Assembly: GCA_963702195.1 (NCBI GenBank)
Contig: OY969725.1
Span: forward strand, 1,550,001-1,614,000
From: AC-56 sp963702195
GTDB taxonomy: Bacteria > Actinomycetota > Thermoleophilia > Solirubrobacterales > 70-9
Length of the DNA stretch: 64,000 nt
Direction of reading: 5' to 3'
This document shows positions 34,089 to 41,987 of the stretch, piece after piece. The notes beneath the pieces were generated by a model, which saw nothing but the letters and a program-made list of their open reading frames with translations, did no database searches and was not told where the DNA came from. Made by a program: the position numbers and the translations under genes. The stretch's first letter is position 1. Each line of letters opens with the position of its first letter.

Positions 34089-35099
34089 CTAGAGCCAGCC
34101 GCGGCGGCGGAAGAGCCAGAGGAGCGTCACGAACATCGCCAGCATTGCCCCGAGGACGATCCAGAAGGCCCCGATCGTTCCCTGACCGGGGATGCGGACG
34201 TTCATGCCCATGATGCTCGCGAGCAGGGTGAGCGGCAGCAGCAGCACGCTGATGACGGTGAGCACGCGTAGGATGTCGTTGACGCGGTGTGAGAGGACGG
34301 ATTCGTTCGTCTCCTCGAGCCCGACGACCACCTCCTTGTAGTTCTCGAGCATGTCCCAGATCCGCTCGTGCGCATCGACGATGTCGTCGAAGTAGATCTC
34401 GAGGTCCTCGCCCTCGCGGGCGGCCAGGAAGCGGTGCTTGGTGCGCTCGAGATCACGCAGCACGGGTCGCTGCGGGCGCGCGATCTTGCGGAAGTTGATG
34501 ATCTCCTGCTTGACGTTAAAGATGTCGCGGACGACCTCCTCGGAGCGGCCGGAGAAGATCTCCTCCTCGAGCGCGTCCAGCTTGTTGCCGATCTTCCGGA
34601 GCATCGGGAAGCAGTAGTCGAAGCTGTCGTCGATGATCCGGTAGAGCAGGAAGCCCGACCCCTTGGCGAAGAGCTGCTCCCGGAGGTCCTCCTTGGCCTT
34701 GCAGCGCTCGAACAGGTAGGCGACCGGCTGGAGCGGCTGGTTGGGGATCGTGACGAGGTAGTCGGGGCCGACGAAGATGTCGAGCTCGCCCGCGTTCAGC
34801 CGTCCGACAGTGCGGTCGAAGACCGGGAAGTGCAGGACGATGAAGAGGTAGTCCGGGTACTCGTCGATCTTCGGGCGCTGGTTTCGGGACAGAACGTCCT
34901 CGAGGTCGAGGGCGTGGAAGCCGAACTGCTCCTCGAGCCACGCGCACTCCAGCGGCGAGGGACGCTCGATGTTGACCCAGCGAAGTCCCTCGGCCGTGAT
35001 GGTCTCGACGTTCGGCTTGCGCTCGGGCTCAGTTGTGGGCGCGACCAGCTGACGGGCGCGGCCAGCCCTGCGCAGCCTCGGCTTCGGGAGGTTCGCCAT
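34089..35099 (-). CDS. corA: CorA-family magnesium/cobalt transporter
   Basis: 336 residues. A long cytoplasmic helical domain is followed by two membrane helices at the C-terminus with the pore motif GMN (MGMNVRIPGQ) near residue 302 and a basic end (FRRRGWL). It forms a pentameric Mg2+ channel. The CorA-specific WVNIERPSPLE opening and DALEEEIFSGRSEE helix are seen. It is transcribed away from the riboswitch-controlled operon. Confidence 0.92.
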   Translation of the reverse strand: MANLPKPRLRRAGRARQLVAPTTEPERKPNVETITAEGLRWVNIERPSPLECAWLEEQFGFHALDLEDVLSRNQRPKIDEYPDYLFIVLHFPVFDRTVGRLNAGELDIFVGPDYLVTIPNQPLQPVAYLFERCKAKEDLREQLFAKGSGFLLYRIIDDSFDYCFPMLRKIGNKLDALEEEIFSGRSEEVVRDIFNVKQEIINFRKIARPQRPVLRDLERTKHRFLAAREGEDLEIYFDDIVDAHERIWDMLENYKEVVVGLEETNESVLSHRVNDILRVLTVISVLLLPLTLLASIMGMNVRIPGQGTIGAFWIVLGAMLAMFVTLLWLFRRRGWL

Positions 35100-35238
35100 C
35101 GCTCATCTCGCTCGGTCGCTCGTCCATCGTCGCTCTGCGTCGAAGAGTACCCCCAACCTTCGTATGCCCTGCAACCGAGCGGGCAACCACGGTGTTAACG
35201 GCGGAGAACCTCGTGGGGGCGCCGGCAGCCGCCTGCGC

Positions 35239-35244
35239 TATATT
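35239..35244 (+). promoter_or_regulatory. -10 box TATATT upstream of the SAM riboswitch
   Basis: TATATT is placed so that transcription would start about 12 bases before the first riboswitch stem. No good -35 element is visible 17 bases upstream. Confidence 0.45.
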
Positions 35245-35262
35245 CCGCGGTCACATAACTGC

Positions 35263-35362
35263 CACATCCAGAGGGGTGGAGGGACTGGCCCGTTGAAACC
35301 CCGGCAACCCCCCCGCGAGGGGAAGGTGCCAATTCCAGCAGGTGGAAATCCTGGGAGATGTG
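35263..35362 (+). promoter_or_regulatory. SAM-I (S-box) riboswitch aptamer
   Basis: The conserved S-box elements appear in order: closing stem CACATC (35263) with GATGTG (35357), AGAGGGGTGGAGGGACTGGC, CCGTTGAAACCCCGGCAACC, and GGTGCCAATTCC with its following stem. A rho-independent terminator follows at 35379-35409, so this should be an OFF switch: SAM binding ends transcription before the ThrC-like gene. Confidence 0.93.
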
Positions 35363-35378
35363 AGCGGAGCCCGTCAGG

Positions 35379-35409
35379 ACCTCTGCTCATAGCCCGGCAG
35401 AGGTTTTTT
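35379..35409 (+). terminator. Expression-platform terminator of the SAM riboswitch
   Basis: Stem ACCTCTGC with GCAGAGGT (8 base pairs, loop of about 10) directly followed by six T residues. This is the clearest intrinsic terminator in the window. Confidence 0.9.
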
Positions 35410-35452
35410 CTTAGGCGAATCGAGAAGCGACGGGAAAGCGAGGCTAGAGCGG

Positions 35453-36685
35453 ATGGCACCGGAATCACTGATCTGTAGGGAGTGCGAGTCCACGTACCCA
35501 CTCGAGGCCAGGTACGTGTGCGAGCAATGTTTCGGACCGCTCGACGTGGCCTACGACTTCGGCGACCTCGATCCGGCGGAGGCGCGGCGAAAGATCCAGG
35601 CCGGTTCGCGGGGCATCTGGCGCTACGCGGACTTCCTGCCGTTCGCAGAGCGCCCGCGTGATCCGCTCGAGCCGGGGCTGACGCCGCTGATCCGCGCCGA
35701 CCGGCTGGCGGCGACCCTGGGGCTGGAAAACCTCTGGATCAAGAACGATGCCGCCAACCCGACGCATTCCTTCAAGGACCGCGTGGTCGCCGTGGCGCTG
35801 GCGAAGGCCAAGGAGCTGGGCTTCACGACCGTCGCTTGCGCTTCGACCGGCAACCTGGCGAACGCCGTCGCCGCTCACGCTGCCGCGTCCGGCCTCGATT
35901 CCTACGTGTTCGTGCCGTCCGATCTGGAGGAGCAGAAGCTGCTCGCCACGGGCGTCTACGGGACGAAGCTCGTGGGCGTCAAGGGGAACTACGACGACGT
36001 CAACCGTCTGTGCACGCAGCTGGCCGAGACGAGGCCCTGGGCGTTCATGAACGTCAACCTGCGCCCGTACTACTCGCAGGGCTCCAAGACGCTCGCCTTC
36101 GAGACGGTCGAGCAGCTCGGCTGGTCGCTGCCGGACCGCGTGGTCGGGCCGATCGCCTCGGGCTCGCTGTTCACCAAGCTCGGCCGCGGATTCTCCGAGT
36201 GGATCGACCTGGGGATGGTCGAGGGGGAGCTGCCCACGTTCAACGGCTCGCAGGCCGAGGGTTGCAGCCCGGTCGCCACGGCGTTCGCCGCCGGGAGCGA
36301 CGTGTGCAAGCCGCAGCGCCCGGACACGATCGCGAAGAGCCTGGCGATCGGCGACCCGGCTGACGGCCCCTACGCGCTCGATCTGGCGCGCGGCACCGGC
36401 GGAGCGATCGACTCGGTGACCGACGACGAGATCCGGGACGGGATCCGCCTGCTCGCGGAGACCACCGGCATCTTCACGGAGACCGCGGGAGGTGTCACGA
36501 TCGGCGTGCTCGCCAAGCTCGCGAGGCGCGGGGACATCGATCCGGCCGAGCGCGTCGTCGCCTACATCACCGGCGAGGGCCTGAAGACGCTCGACGCGAC
36601 GAGGGAGGGCTTCCGCATGTACGAGATCGAGCCCACCCTCGAGGACTTCGAGTCCGAGCTGGAGGCTGTAGGAGTCGCAAGCTAG
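35453..36685 (+). CDS. thrC: Threonine synthase-family PLP enzyme (possibly a MetM-type homocysteine synthase)
   Basis: 410 residues, fold-type II PLP enzyme. An N-terminal zinc ribbon (CREC near residue 8, CEQC near residue 23) precedes the PLP domain with the Schiff-base Lys in THSFKDR near residue 106, the CASTGNLANAVAAHAA phosphate loop, and VGPIASGSLFTKLG. By family it converts O-phosphohomoserine to threonine. However, it is under a SAM OFF riboswitch and followed by a sulfur-carrier gene. That fits better with sulfur transfer onto O-phosphohomoserine to make homocysteine; this is an inference. No other threonine gene is nearby. Confidence 0.85.
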   Translation: MAPESLICRECESTYPLEARYVCEQCFGPLDVAYDFGDLDPAEARRKIQAGSRGIWRYADFLPFAERPRDPLEPGLTPLIRADRLAATLGLENLWIKNDAANPTHSFKDRVVAVALAKAKELGFTTVACASTGNLANAVAAHAAASGLDSYVFVPSDLEEQKLLATGVYGTKLVGVKGNYDDVNRLCTQLAETRPWAFMNVNLRPYYSQGSKTLAFETVEQLGWSLPDRVVGPIASGSLFTKLGRGFSEWIDLGMVEGELPTFNGSQAEGCSPVATAFAAGSDVCKPQRPDTIAKSLAIGDPADGPYALDLARGTGGAIDSVTDDEIRDGIRLLAETTGIFTETAGGVTIGVLAKLARRGDIDPAERVVAYITGEGLKTLDATREGFRMYEIEPTLEDFESELEAVGVAS

Positions 36686-36697
36686 AGTTCCCCGCCC

Positions 36698-36970
36698 GTG
36701 TCGGTCACCGTCAAGATCCCAGCGCAACTCCGCGCCGTCACCGACGGCGAGGGGGAGATCGAGGTCGAGGGCTCAACCGTTGGCGAGGCCCTCGACGCCG
36801 TGTTCGACGAGCACGACGATCTGCGCGAGCGGATCACCGAGGACGGCGGCCTGCGCCGGTTCGTGAACGTCTACGTCTCCGGCGAGGACATCCGGTTCCG
36901 GGACGGGCTCGAAACCGAGCTCAGCGACGGCGACGAGGTGACGATTCTCCCCGCCGTCGCGGGCGGCTGA
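36698..36970 (+). CDS. MoaD/ThiS/CysO-like sulfur carrier protein
   Basis: 90 residues, beta-grasp fold, ending in the Gly-Gly tail that is adenylated and thiocarboxylated (VTILPAVAGG). The segment LRRFVNVYVSGEDIRF and the ending closely resemble CysO of Mycobacterium, the sulfur donor for cysteine synthesis. It starts 12 bases after the ThrC-like gene and is read through the same riboswitch. A TAGAGT box 9 bases before the GTG may give a second, SAM-independent promoter. No adenylating MoeB-type enzyme is seen in the window. Confidence 0.87.
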   Translation: MSVTVKIPAQLRAVTDGEGEIEVEGSTVGEALDAVFDEHDDLRERITEDGGLRRFVNVYVSGEDIRFRDGLETELSDGDEVTILPAVAGG

Positions 36971-37004
36971 CCGCCCAACTGCACCGCGAACCTGGTTGAT
37001 TCCT

Positions 37005-37010
37005 TACTCT
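37005..37010 (+). promoter_or_regulatory. -10 box TACTCT (leaderless start of the nucleotidyltransferase)
   Basis: TACTCT is 7 bases before the GTG at 37018, with no ribosome binding site. Confidence 0.5.
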
Positions 37011-37017
37011 GGCGGCC

Positions 37018-37767
37018 GTGGAAGACGGCGATCCGGTCGCGATCCTCTGCGGAGGACGCGGTACCCGGCTTCAGGAGCACACGCACGCGATCCCCAAGGC
37101 GCTGGTGGAGATCGGCGGCATGCCGATCCTCTGGCACGTCGTGCGGATCTACGCCGCGCAGGGGTTTCGCCGGTTCCTGCTCCTGACCGGCTACCTGGGT
37201 GAGGCGATCGAGGAGTTCGCGGCCACGACGCCGTGGCCGGAGTCGATCGACGTCGAATGCGTGGACACCGGCCTCGACACGCCCACCGGCGGGCGGGTGT
37301 TTCGGGCCGCGGAGCTGTTGGACGGCGGGCCGTTCTCGGTGACCTACGCGGACGGCGTGGCGGACATCGATCTGGCGTCGCTCAGGGCGTTTCACCGCGG
37401 CCATGGCGACATCGCGACGGTCACGGTGGTGCGGCCGCACGCGCAGTTCGGCGTGACCCAGCTGGACGACGAGGACCGGGTGCTGGCCTTCGAGGAAAAG
37501 CCCCGCCTCGACCAGTGGGTCAACGGCGGATTCTTCGTCTTCGAGCCTGCCTTTCTCGACTACCTCGAGGAGGACAGCGTGCTCGAGAACTCGCCGCTTC
37601 GCCGGCTCGCCGCGGACCGGGAGCTCCACGCCTTTCGCCACACCGGCTTCTGGGATTGCATGGACACCTACAAGGACGCCGTGACGCTCAACGACCTGTG
37701 GTCGACCGGCGATCCGCCATGGGTGGTCTGGGAGCGAGAGGGGACGGTGGACGCCGGTGCCCGATAG
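37018..37767 (+). CDS. Sugar-phosphate nucleotidyltransferase (glucose-1-phosphate cytidylyltransferase-like)
   Basis: 249 residues. The NTP-binding start ILCGGRGTRLQEHTHAIPKALVEIGGMPILWHV is that of RfbF-type enzymes (GGxGTRL with following Pro-Lys). Middle parts VTYADGVADIDLASL and the NGGFFVFEP region are as in RfbF, which makes CDP-glucose. It overlaps the dehydratase gene by 11 bases, matching an RfbF-RfbG pair, although the full CDP-sugar pathway is not here. GTG start after a TACTCT box. Confidence 0.8.
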   Translation: MEDGDPVAILCGGRGTRLQEHTHAIPKALVEIGGMPILWHVVRIYAAQGFRRFLLLTGYLGEAIEEFAATTPWPESIDVECVDTGLDTPTGGRVFRAAELLDGGPFSVTYADGVADIDLASLRAFHRGHGDIATVTVVRPHAQFGVTQLDDEDRVLAFEEKPRLDQWVNGGFFVFEPAFLDYLEEDSVLENSPLRRLAADRELHAFRHTGFWDCMDTYKDAVTLNDLWSTGDPPWVVWEREGTVDAGAR

Positions 37768-38749
37768 CGCCCTCGTCACCGGCGGCCGCGGCTTCGTCGG
37801 CGCCTGGATCTGCAGGCAGCTGCTCGAGCGCGGTGACAGCGTGGTCTCGTTCGACCGCGGCGCCCGCGAGGGGCGGCACTCGGCGCTGGAGCTGCTGGGG
37901 GTCACGGGGGAGGTCGCCGAGGTCGAGGGCGACCTGCTCGACGCCGAGCTCGTTCGCGCCACCCTCGCCGAGCACGATGTCGACGTGGTCTTCCATCTCG
38001 CCGCGCAGACCCTGGTGGGGCCGGCCGCGGAATCCCCGGCATCGACGTTCGAGACGAACGTGCGGGGAACCTGGATCGTGCTGGAGGCTTGCCGCGAGAC
38101 CGGCGTCGGGCATGTGGTCGTTGCTTCCTCGGACAAGGCGTACGGCGCCCATGACGAGCTGCCCTACCGTGAGGACTTCGCGCTGCGACCCACCGCCCCG
38201 TATGAGGCGAGCAAGGCGGCCGCCGACCTGCTCGCGCGCAGCTACTGGCCGTCCTACGGCCTGCCGGTGGCGGTGACGCGATTCGCCAACATCTACGGCG
38301 GGGGGGACACGAACTTCAGCCGGCTGATCCCGGAGGCCGTCAGCGCCGCGCTCGACGGCCGGGCGCCGGTGCTCCGCTCCGACGGCTCGCCGCAGCGGGA
38401 CTTCCTGTACGTCGAGGACGCGGCCTCCGCGTACCTCGCGATCGCGGACGCGCTCGAGCGCGACGACGTGAGGGGCGAGGCCTTCAACGCGGGCGGCGGG
38501 AGCCCGCATGCGGTCGGCGACGTCGTCGGGCTGATCGCGCGCCTCGCCGACACCGACGTCGAGCCGCAGATCCTCGGCGAGGGCAATCCCGCCGGCGAGA
38601 TCGACCGCCAGTACGTGGACCCCACGAAGATCCGCGAGGTGCTCGGCTGGGAGCCCGGCGTGGAGCTGGAGGACGGCCTGCGGCGCACCATCGAGTGGTA
38701 CCGGGAGCACCCGGAGGCACGCGCGCCGGCGGCCGCGGCGGCGGCCTGA
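37757..38749 (+). CDS. NAD-dependent epimerase/dehydratase (CDP-glucose 4,6-dehydratase-like)
   Basis: 330 residues, extended SDR. It has the VTGGRGFVGAW nucleotide loop at residue 8, LAAQTLVGPAA, the catalytic SSDKAYG with YEASKAAADLLARSY, and the ending region FNAGGGSPHAVGDVV. SSDKAYG plus a following Y-x-x-SK is typical of RfbG, which turns CDP-glucose into CDP-4-keto-6-deoxyglucose. A Pro/Ala-rich tail closes it. The substrate is inferred from the neighbour; GDP-mannose or another NDP-sugar is possible. Confidence 0.8.
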   Translation: MPDSALVTGGRGFVGAWICRQLLERGDSVVSFDRGAREGRHSALELLGVTGEVAEVEGDLLDAELVRATLAEHDVDVVFHLAAQTLVGPAAESPASTFETNVRGTWIVLEACRETGVGHVVVASSDKAYGAHDELPYREDFALRPTAPYEASKAAADLLARSYWPSYGLPVAVTRFANIYGGGDTNFSRLIPEAVSAALDGRAPVLRSDGSPQRDFLYVEDAASAYLAIADALERDDVRGEAFNAGGGSPHAVGDVVGLIARLADTDVEPQILGEGNPAGEIDRQYVDPTKIREVLGWEPGVELEDGLRRTIEWYREHPEARAPAAAAAA

Positions 38750-38847
38750 CGCCCGGCGTCTAAGTAGTTCCTAAAACCTGCTCGAGACGCGGCGGATTTC
38801 CCGGATCGTGTCGAATAATGGAAGTGATCCAGCCAAGGAGGAACCGT

Positions 38848-38955
38848 ATGTCTCCTGTCATCTTCGGCTTCGGAGCACTCGACGCGATGATCGCGGCCCA
38901 AGCGGGTTACGCGATCCGCGACCTCTCCCGGAAGCGGGGACGCCGCAAGAAGTAG
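38848..38955 (+). CDS. 35-residue small protein
   Basis: A short frame, MSPVIFGFGALDAMIAAQAG then YAIRDLSRKRGRRKK, with a strong ribosome binding site AAGGAGGAA at 38835-38843 placed correctly before the ATG at 38848. A hydrophobic N-terminal half and a basic tail suggest a membrane-attached small protein. It is followed by a hairpin at 38960-38986. I know no family. Confidence 0.5.
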   Translation: MSPVIFGFGALDAMIAAQAGYAIRDLSRKRGRRKK

Positions 38956-38959
38956 GGAA

Positions 38960-38986
38960 CGGGCGCCGAGCAGAGCCCGGCGCCCG
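38960..38986 (+). terminator. Hairpin after the small protein gene
   Basis: A 9-base-pair stem (CGGGCGCCG with CGGCGCCCG) with a 9-base loop, 4 bases after the stop codon; no T run. Confidence 0.5.
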
Positions 38987-39019
38987 CCCGCAACGGTCAG
39001 CGGCCCTCGGGGGCCCGGA

Positions 39020-39436
39020 TCAACGGACCTCGTACGAGCGAGCCGTCGCCGGCTGGAGCGCAAGCGTCGCGGACTTGCAGATCACCTTGCCGTGATTCCG
39101 TCTGTCCTTCGCCACCTGGATCGCGAGCGTCGGCGCCCCGGTGAGCTCGGCTCGCAGCGCGAAGGCGCCGTTGAAGCTGCTCAGATCGACGTCGAGAATC
39201 TTGAAGTCGCCGCCCTTCGTCTCCTTGAAGAGGCCGACCTTGCGCGCCCCGACGCACTTCGAGTTGGAGTTCAGGTCTCCGTAGAAGGTCTGATCGCTCG
39301 GGTCGGAGCTCGGGCCGCTGTTGCCCAGGAAGGCGATCTTCGTCTTGTACTTATGTGCCGCGAACGCGACGCCGGACCCGATCGTGAGCAAGCCTGCCAA
39401 GGCGATCACAAGGGCCAGAATTCCCTTCCGTTTCAA
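39020..39436 (-). CDS. Secreted protein, hypothetical
   Basis: 138 residues from TTG 39436, with a strong GGAAGGGAG before it. Signal peptide KRKGILALVIALAGLLTIGSGVAFA, then a region with repeated beta-strand patterns (FKILDVDLSSFNGAFALRAEL, APTLAIQVAK). Two Cys residues (about 62 and 118) could form a disulfide. I do not recognise the family. It is convergent with the small-protein gene. Confidence 0.65.
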   Translation of the reverse strand: MKRKGILALVIALAGLLTIGSGVAFAAHKYKTKIAFLGNSGPSSDPSDQTFYGDLNSNSKCVGARKVGLFKETKGGDFKILDVDLSSFNGAFALRAELTGAPTLAIQVAKDRRNHGKVICKSATLALQPATARSYEVR

Positions 39437-39667
39437 TGCGACTCCCTTCCGTGCGTGGCAAGCCCTGCGCTACGGCCGTGCCGGTTTCCCTCGTCGCGCC
39501 GCTCCCTGGCGGGCGCTTCTTCAGACCCTAGCCCATCCATGCGATGCTGGCCAGGTGCCGGGCCGACCCTCGGCAACATCAACACGGGCATCGGGGTGAT
39601 CGAGAGTGGCTTCGCCCGCGACGAGTTGAGGCCGATCCGGGTCGCGCTACTGCGCGGAGGGGACTAA

Positions 39668-39741
39668 CGCGCCCGACAGGACTCGAACCTGTGACCTCGT
39701 GCTCCGGAGGCACGCGCTCTATCCAACTGAGCTACGGGCGC
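39668..39741 (-). tRNA. tRNA-Arg (CCG)
   Basis: Minus-strand cloverleaf: acceptor GCGCCCG at 39741-39735 with its partner at 39675-39669, discriminator at 39668. The loop CTCCGGA gives anticodon CCG. No CCA encoded. Confidence 0.96.
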
Positions 39742-39826
39742 TTACGGGGCAGGTTAGTCCGTAGCCGAGCGCTCGTCTCGCGCGAGCGTTTCGCGCGCCC
39801 TGCCGCGGATCTCGTCAGTGCCCACC

Positions 39827-39877
39827 GGGGGTGGGTGACTTTCCGTGCACATAGCGCACGGAAAGTCGATCACCCCC
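39827..39877. repeat. Long palindrome in the gap before RNase Z
   Basis: Inner arms GACTTTCCGTGC and GCACGGAAAGTC (12 bases) around ACATAGC, enclosed by GGGGGTG and CACCCCC. The core CCGTGCACATAGC resembles the 45-base palindromes at 21706 and 51972, but the flanks differ. The rest of the 217-base gap shows nothing gene-like. Confidence 0.55.
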
Positions 39878-39945
39878 AGCGGCCCGTCGTGGGCGGTCTC
39901 GGTCGCCCGGACCGCGCGGTGAGCAGCCCAGCCACAAGGCCCGGA

Positions 39946-39951
39946 TACCGT
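39946..39951 (+). promoter_or_regulatory. -10 box TACCGT of rnz (leaderless)
   Basis: TACCGT is 7 bases before the GTG at 39959. Confidence 0.45.
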
Positions 39952-39958
39952 TGGGGGC

Positions 39959-40915
39959 GTGGATCTCTCGGTCGTCTTTCTCGGCACCGGCGGCTCCGTG
40001 CCCACCGCGCGGAGGGGCACCGCGTGCGTGCTCGCGCGCGTCGGCGGCGATCGCATCCTGTTCGACTGCGGAGAGGGAGCTCAGCGCCAGATGCAACGGT
40101 CGACCGGACTGGTGCAGGTCGACGAGATCTACCTCACCCACTATCACGCGGACCACTACCTCGGCCTGCCCGGCCTGCTGAAGACGTATGACCTCCAGGC
40201 GCGCGAGCGGCCGCTTCGCATCATCGGCCCGCGGGGCCTGCAGGGGCTGTTCTCCGTCCTCGGCCGGATCTTCGGCAAGCTCAGCTACGACCTCGAGCTC
40301 GTGGAGCTCGCCGAGGGCGACGCGGTCCAGCACGACGGCTTCGAGGTGCGCTCCTTCGAGGTCAAGCACCGGATGCGGGCCCTCGGCTACGCCCTGGTCG
40401 AGGACGAGCGGCCGGGCCGGTTCGACCCCGAGGCCGCGTCCCGCCTGGGCGTCAAGCCCGGCCCGGATTTCAGCCGTCTGCAGGAGGGCGAGCCAGTCGA
40501 GGGCTCGGACGGCGCGGTGTCGCCCGACCAGGTGATGGGACCGCCGCGCCCCGGCCGCAAGGTCGTGATCAGCGGCGACACGGCGCCCTGCGAGATGACC
40601 CGCATGGCCGCGCACGAGGCCGAGCTCCTCGTCCACGACGCGAGCTTCGCGGACGAGGAGGTCGCGCGAGCCGCCGAAACGGGCCACTCCACCGCCAGGC
40701 AGGCCGGCGAGCTGGCCGCGGAGGCGGACGTGAAGCTGCTCACGCTGGTCCACATCTCGTCGCGCTACGACGTGCGCGACGTCCTGGCCGAGGCGCGTGA
40801 GGTGCTTCCGAGTGCCGAGGCCCCGCGCGACTTCGACGTCGTCGAGATCCCGTTCCCGGAGCGCGGCGAGCCGACTCTGGTCGAGAACGGCGCCCGCGCC
40901 CAGACGCCCGCCTGA
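39959..40915 (+). CDS. rnz: Ribonuclease Z (tRNA 3'-processing endonuclease)
   Basis: 318 residues, metallo-beta-lactamase fold. FLGTGGSVPT at residue 7, CGEGAQRQM, the zinc site THYHADHYLGLPGLLKT, the later VISGDTAPCE and HSTARQAGELA motifs are all RNase Z features. It trims 3' trailers from tRNA precursors; none of the three tRNAs here encodes CCA, consistent with a need for RNase Z. Adjacent to tRNA-Arg. Confidence 0.92.
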   Translation: MDLSVVFLGTGGSVPTARRGTACVLARVGGDRILFDCGEGAQRQMQRSTGLVQVDEIYLTHYHADHYLGLPGLLKTYDLQARERPLRIIGPRGLQGLFSVLGRIFGKLSYDLELVELAEGDAVQHDGFEVRSFEVKHRMRALGYALVEDERPGRFDPEAASRLGVKPGPDFSRLQEGEPVEGSDGAVSPDQVMGPPRPGRKVVISGDTAPCEMTRMAAHEAELLVHDASFADEEVARAAETGHSTARQAGELAAEADVKLLTLVHISSRYDVRDVLAEAREVLPSAEAPRDFDVVEIPFPERGEPTLVENGARAQTPA

Positions 40916-40930
40916 GCGGGATCGCCCTGC

Positions 40931-41821
40931 TCAGCCGAGGGGGGCGGCGAGGTCGGTGATCGCATTGGCCACCGCGATCGCTTGGTCCTCCTGCAGGAAG
41001 TGCTTTGCCGGCAGCAGGATCGGGTCGGGCACCTCGAGCGCCTCCTGGACGAGGCGAAGGTGTTCCAGCCCGAGCGCCGGGTCGCGCTCGCCCCACACGA
41101 TCCGTGCGGGATAGGACCGCTCGGCGAGCCCCTCCCAGAGGAAGCGCTGCTTTTGCTCGGTCAGCTCGAAGCCGCGCATGATCCGCAGGAACGCGCGCCC
41201 GCCGTCGGCCCGTTTCAGCAGGAAGTAGTAGGCGTAGACCTCGCGCCTCGGCGTGGCGGCGCGGTTGTCGATGGCCTGCATGTACATCAGCTGCGACATC
41301 GGGAACGGGCGCAGCGCACCAAGCCAGAGCTCACCCACGCCGCGGATCGCAAAGGGCTGCATGGACCAGGGGCGCTTGAATCCCGCGATTCCAAGCATCG
41401 TGTTGAGCGCCGTGAGCGACAGCACCCGCTCGGGGTTTCGCACCGCCCACTCGCAGGCGATCGGCCCGCCGATGTCGTGCACGACCAGGTGGCAGCGGTC
41501 TATGCCCAGCGCACCGATCGCCTGTCCCAGCCAGTGCGAGAGGCCGGACCACGAGTAGTCGAACTCCTCCGGGCGGTCCGCCAGCCCCAGGCCGGGGAAG
41601 TCGAAGGCGACCGCGCGCAGCCCCTGTTGCGCCAGCGCCGGGATCATCTTGCGGTAGAGGAAGGAGCTCGACGGCACGCCGTGAACGAGCACCACGGCCG
41701 AGCCGGTGCCGACCGAGGGGGGCTGATCGCGCACGAAGCTCTGCACTCCGCCCGCCTCGAAGCGCCTACCCGCCGCCTGGTGGATCTCGATCGCCTCGCG
41801 TGTCGCTTCCGGAACTCGCAT
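40931..41821 (-). CDS. Alpha/beta hydrolase (haloalkane dehalogenase-like)
   Basis: 296 residues. VVLVHGVPSSSFLYRKMIPAL gives the oxyanion region, and the nucleophile elbow is VVHDIGGPIACEWA, with Asp instead of Ser. Asp at this place is as in haloalkane dehalogenases and epoxide hydrolases. The acid is probably Asp in RIVWGERDPALGL and the base His in PAKHFLQEDQ. A halide-binding Trp (one follows the His-Gly step in dehalogenases) is not evident, so an epoxide or ester substrate is equally possible. Confidence 0.8.
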   Translation of the reverse strand: MRVPEATREAIEIHQAAGRRFEAGGVQSFVRDQPPSVGTGSAVVLVHGVPSSSFLYRKMIPALAQQGLRAVAFDFPGLGLADRPEEFDYSWSGLSHWLGQAIGALGIDRCHLVVHDIGGPIACEWAVRNPERVLSLTALNTMLGIAGFKRPWSMQPFAIRGVGELWLGALRPFPMSQLMYMQAIDNRAATPRREVYAYYFLLKRADGGRAFLRIMRGFELTEQKQRFLWEGLAERSYPARIVWGERDPALGLEHLRLVQEALEVPDPILLPAKHFLQEDQAIAVANAITDLAAPLG

Positions 41822-41870
41822 CGTGGGTCTTTCTAGCGCATCGCGCCCAAGTGGGGTCAGAGCCGGGTGC

Positions 41871-41876
41871 TACGCT
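41871..41876 (+). promoter_or_regulatory. -10 box TACGCT of the pyr operon
   Basis: TACGCT would start transcription near 41883, just before the 20-base repeat (41893) and about 105 bases before pyrR. No clear -35 box. Confidence 0.45.
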
Positions 41877-41892
41877 GGCCAAAGTCTGTGAG

Positions 41893-41912
41893 GGCGGCGA
41901 CTTTGTCGTCGC
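41893..41912 (+). repeat. 20-base dispersed repeat, copy 2 (GGCGGCGACTTTGTCGTCGC)
   Basis: Identical to 21678-21697. Here it lies in the 5' leader of the pyrimidine operon, where the CGAC-TTT-GTCG core could fold as a hairpin in the RNA. Confidence 0.6.
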
Positions 41913-41960
41913 AGCAGCAGGTCAGGCGCGCAGCGCCGCACATTGTTTCTCCTTTAACCC

Positions 41961-41983
41961 GGTCCAGAGAGGCCAGGAAGGGG
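41961..41983 (+). promoter_or_regulatory. PyrR-binding RNA site overlapping the pyrR ribosome binding region
   Basis: GGTCCAGAGAGGCC, then AGGAAGG, matches the conserved loop recognised by PyrR (TCCAGAGAGGCT, 3 bases, AAG). It runs directly into the AAGGGGCGA that would be the ribosome binding site for the TTG start at 41988. Binding of PyrR with UMP should therefore block translation, as known from mycobacteria. Confidence 0.75.
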
Positions 41984-41987
41984 CGAG

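Noticed and set aside
34062..35198. Plus-strand frames across corA
   Set aside because: They are antisense to corA, whose C-terminal GMN motif and two membrane helices are clear.
39539..39667. 42-residue frame just before tRNA-Arg on the plus strand
   Set aside because: No ribosome binding site, no recognisable family, and it ends against a tRNA on the other strand. It could be a fragment, but there is no support.
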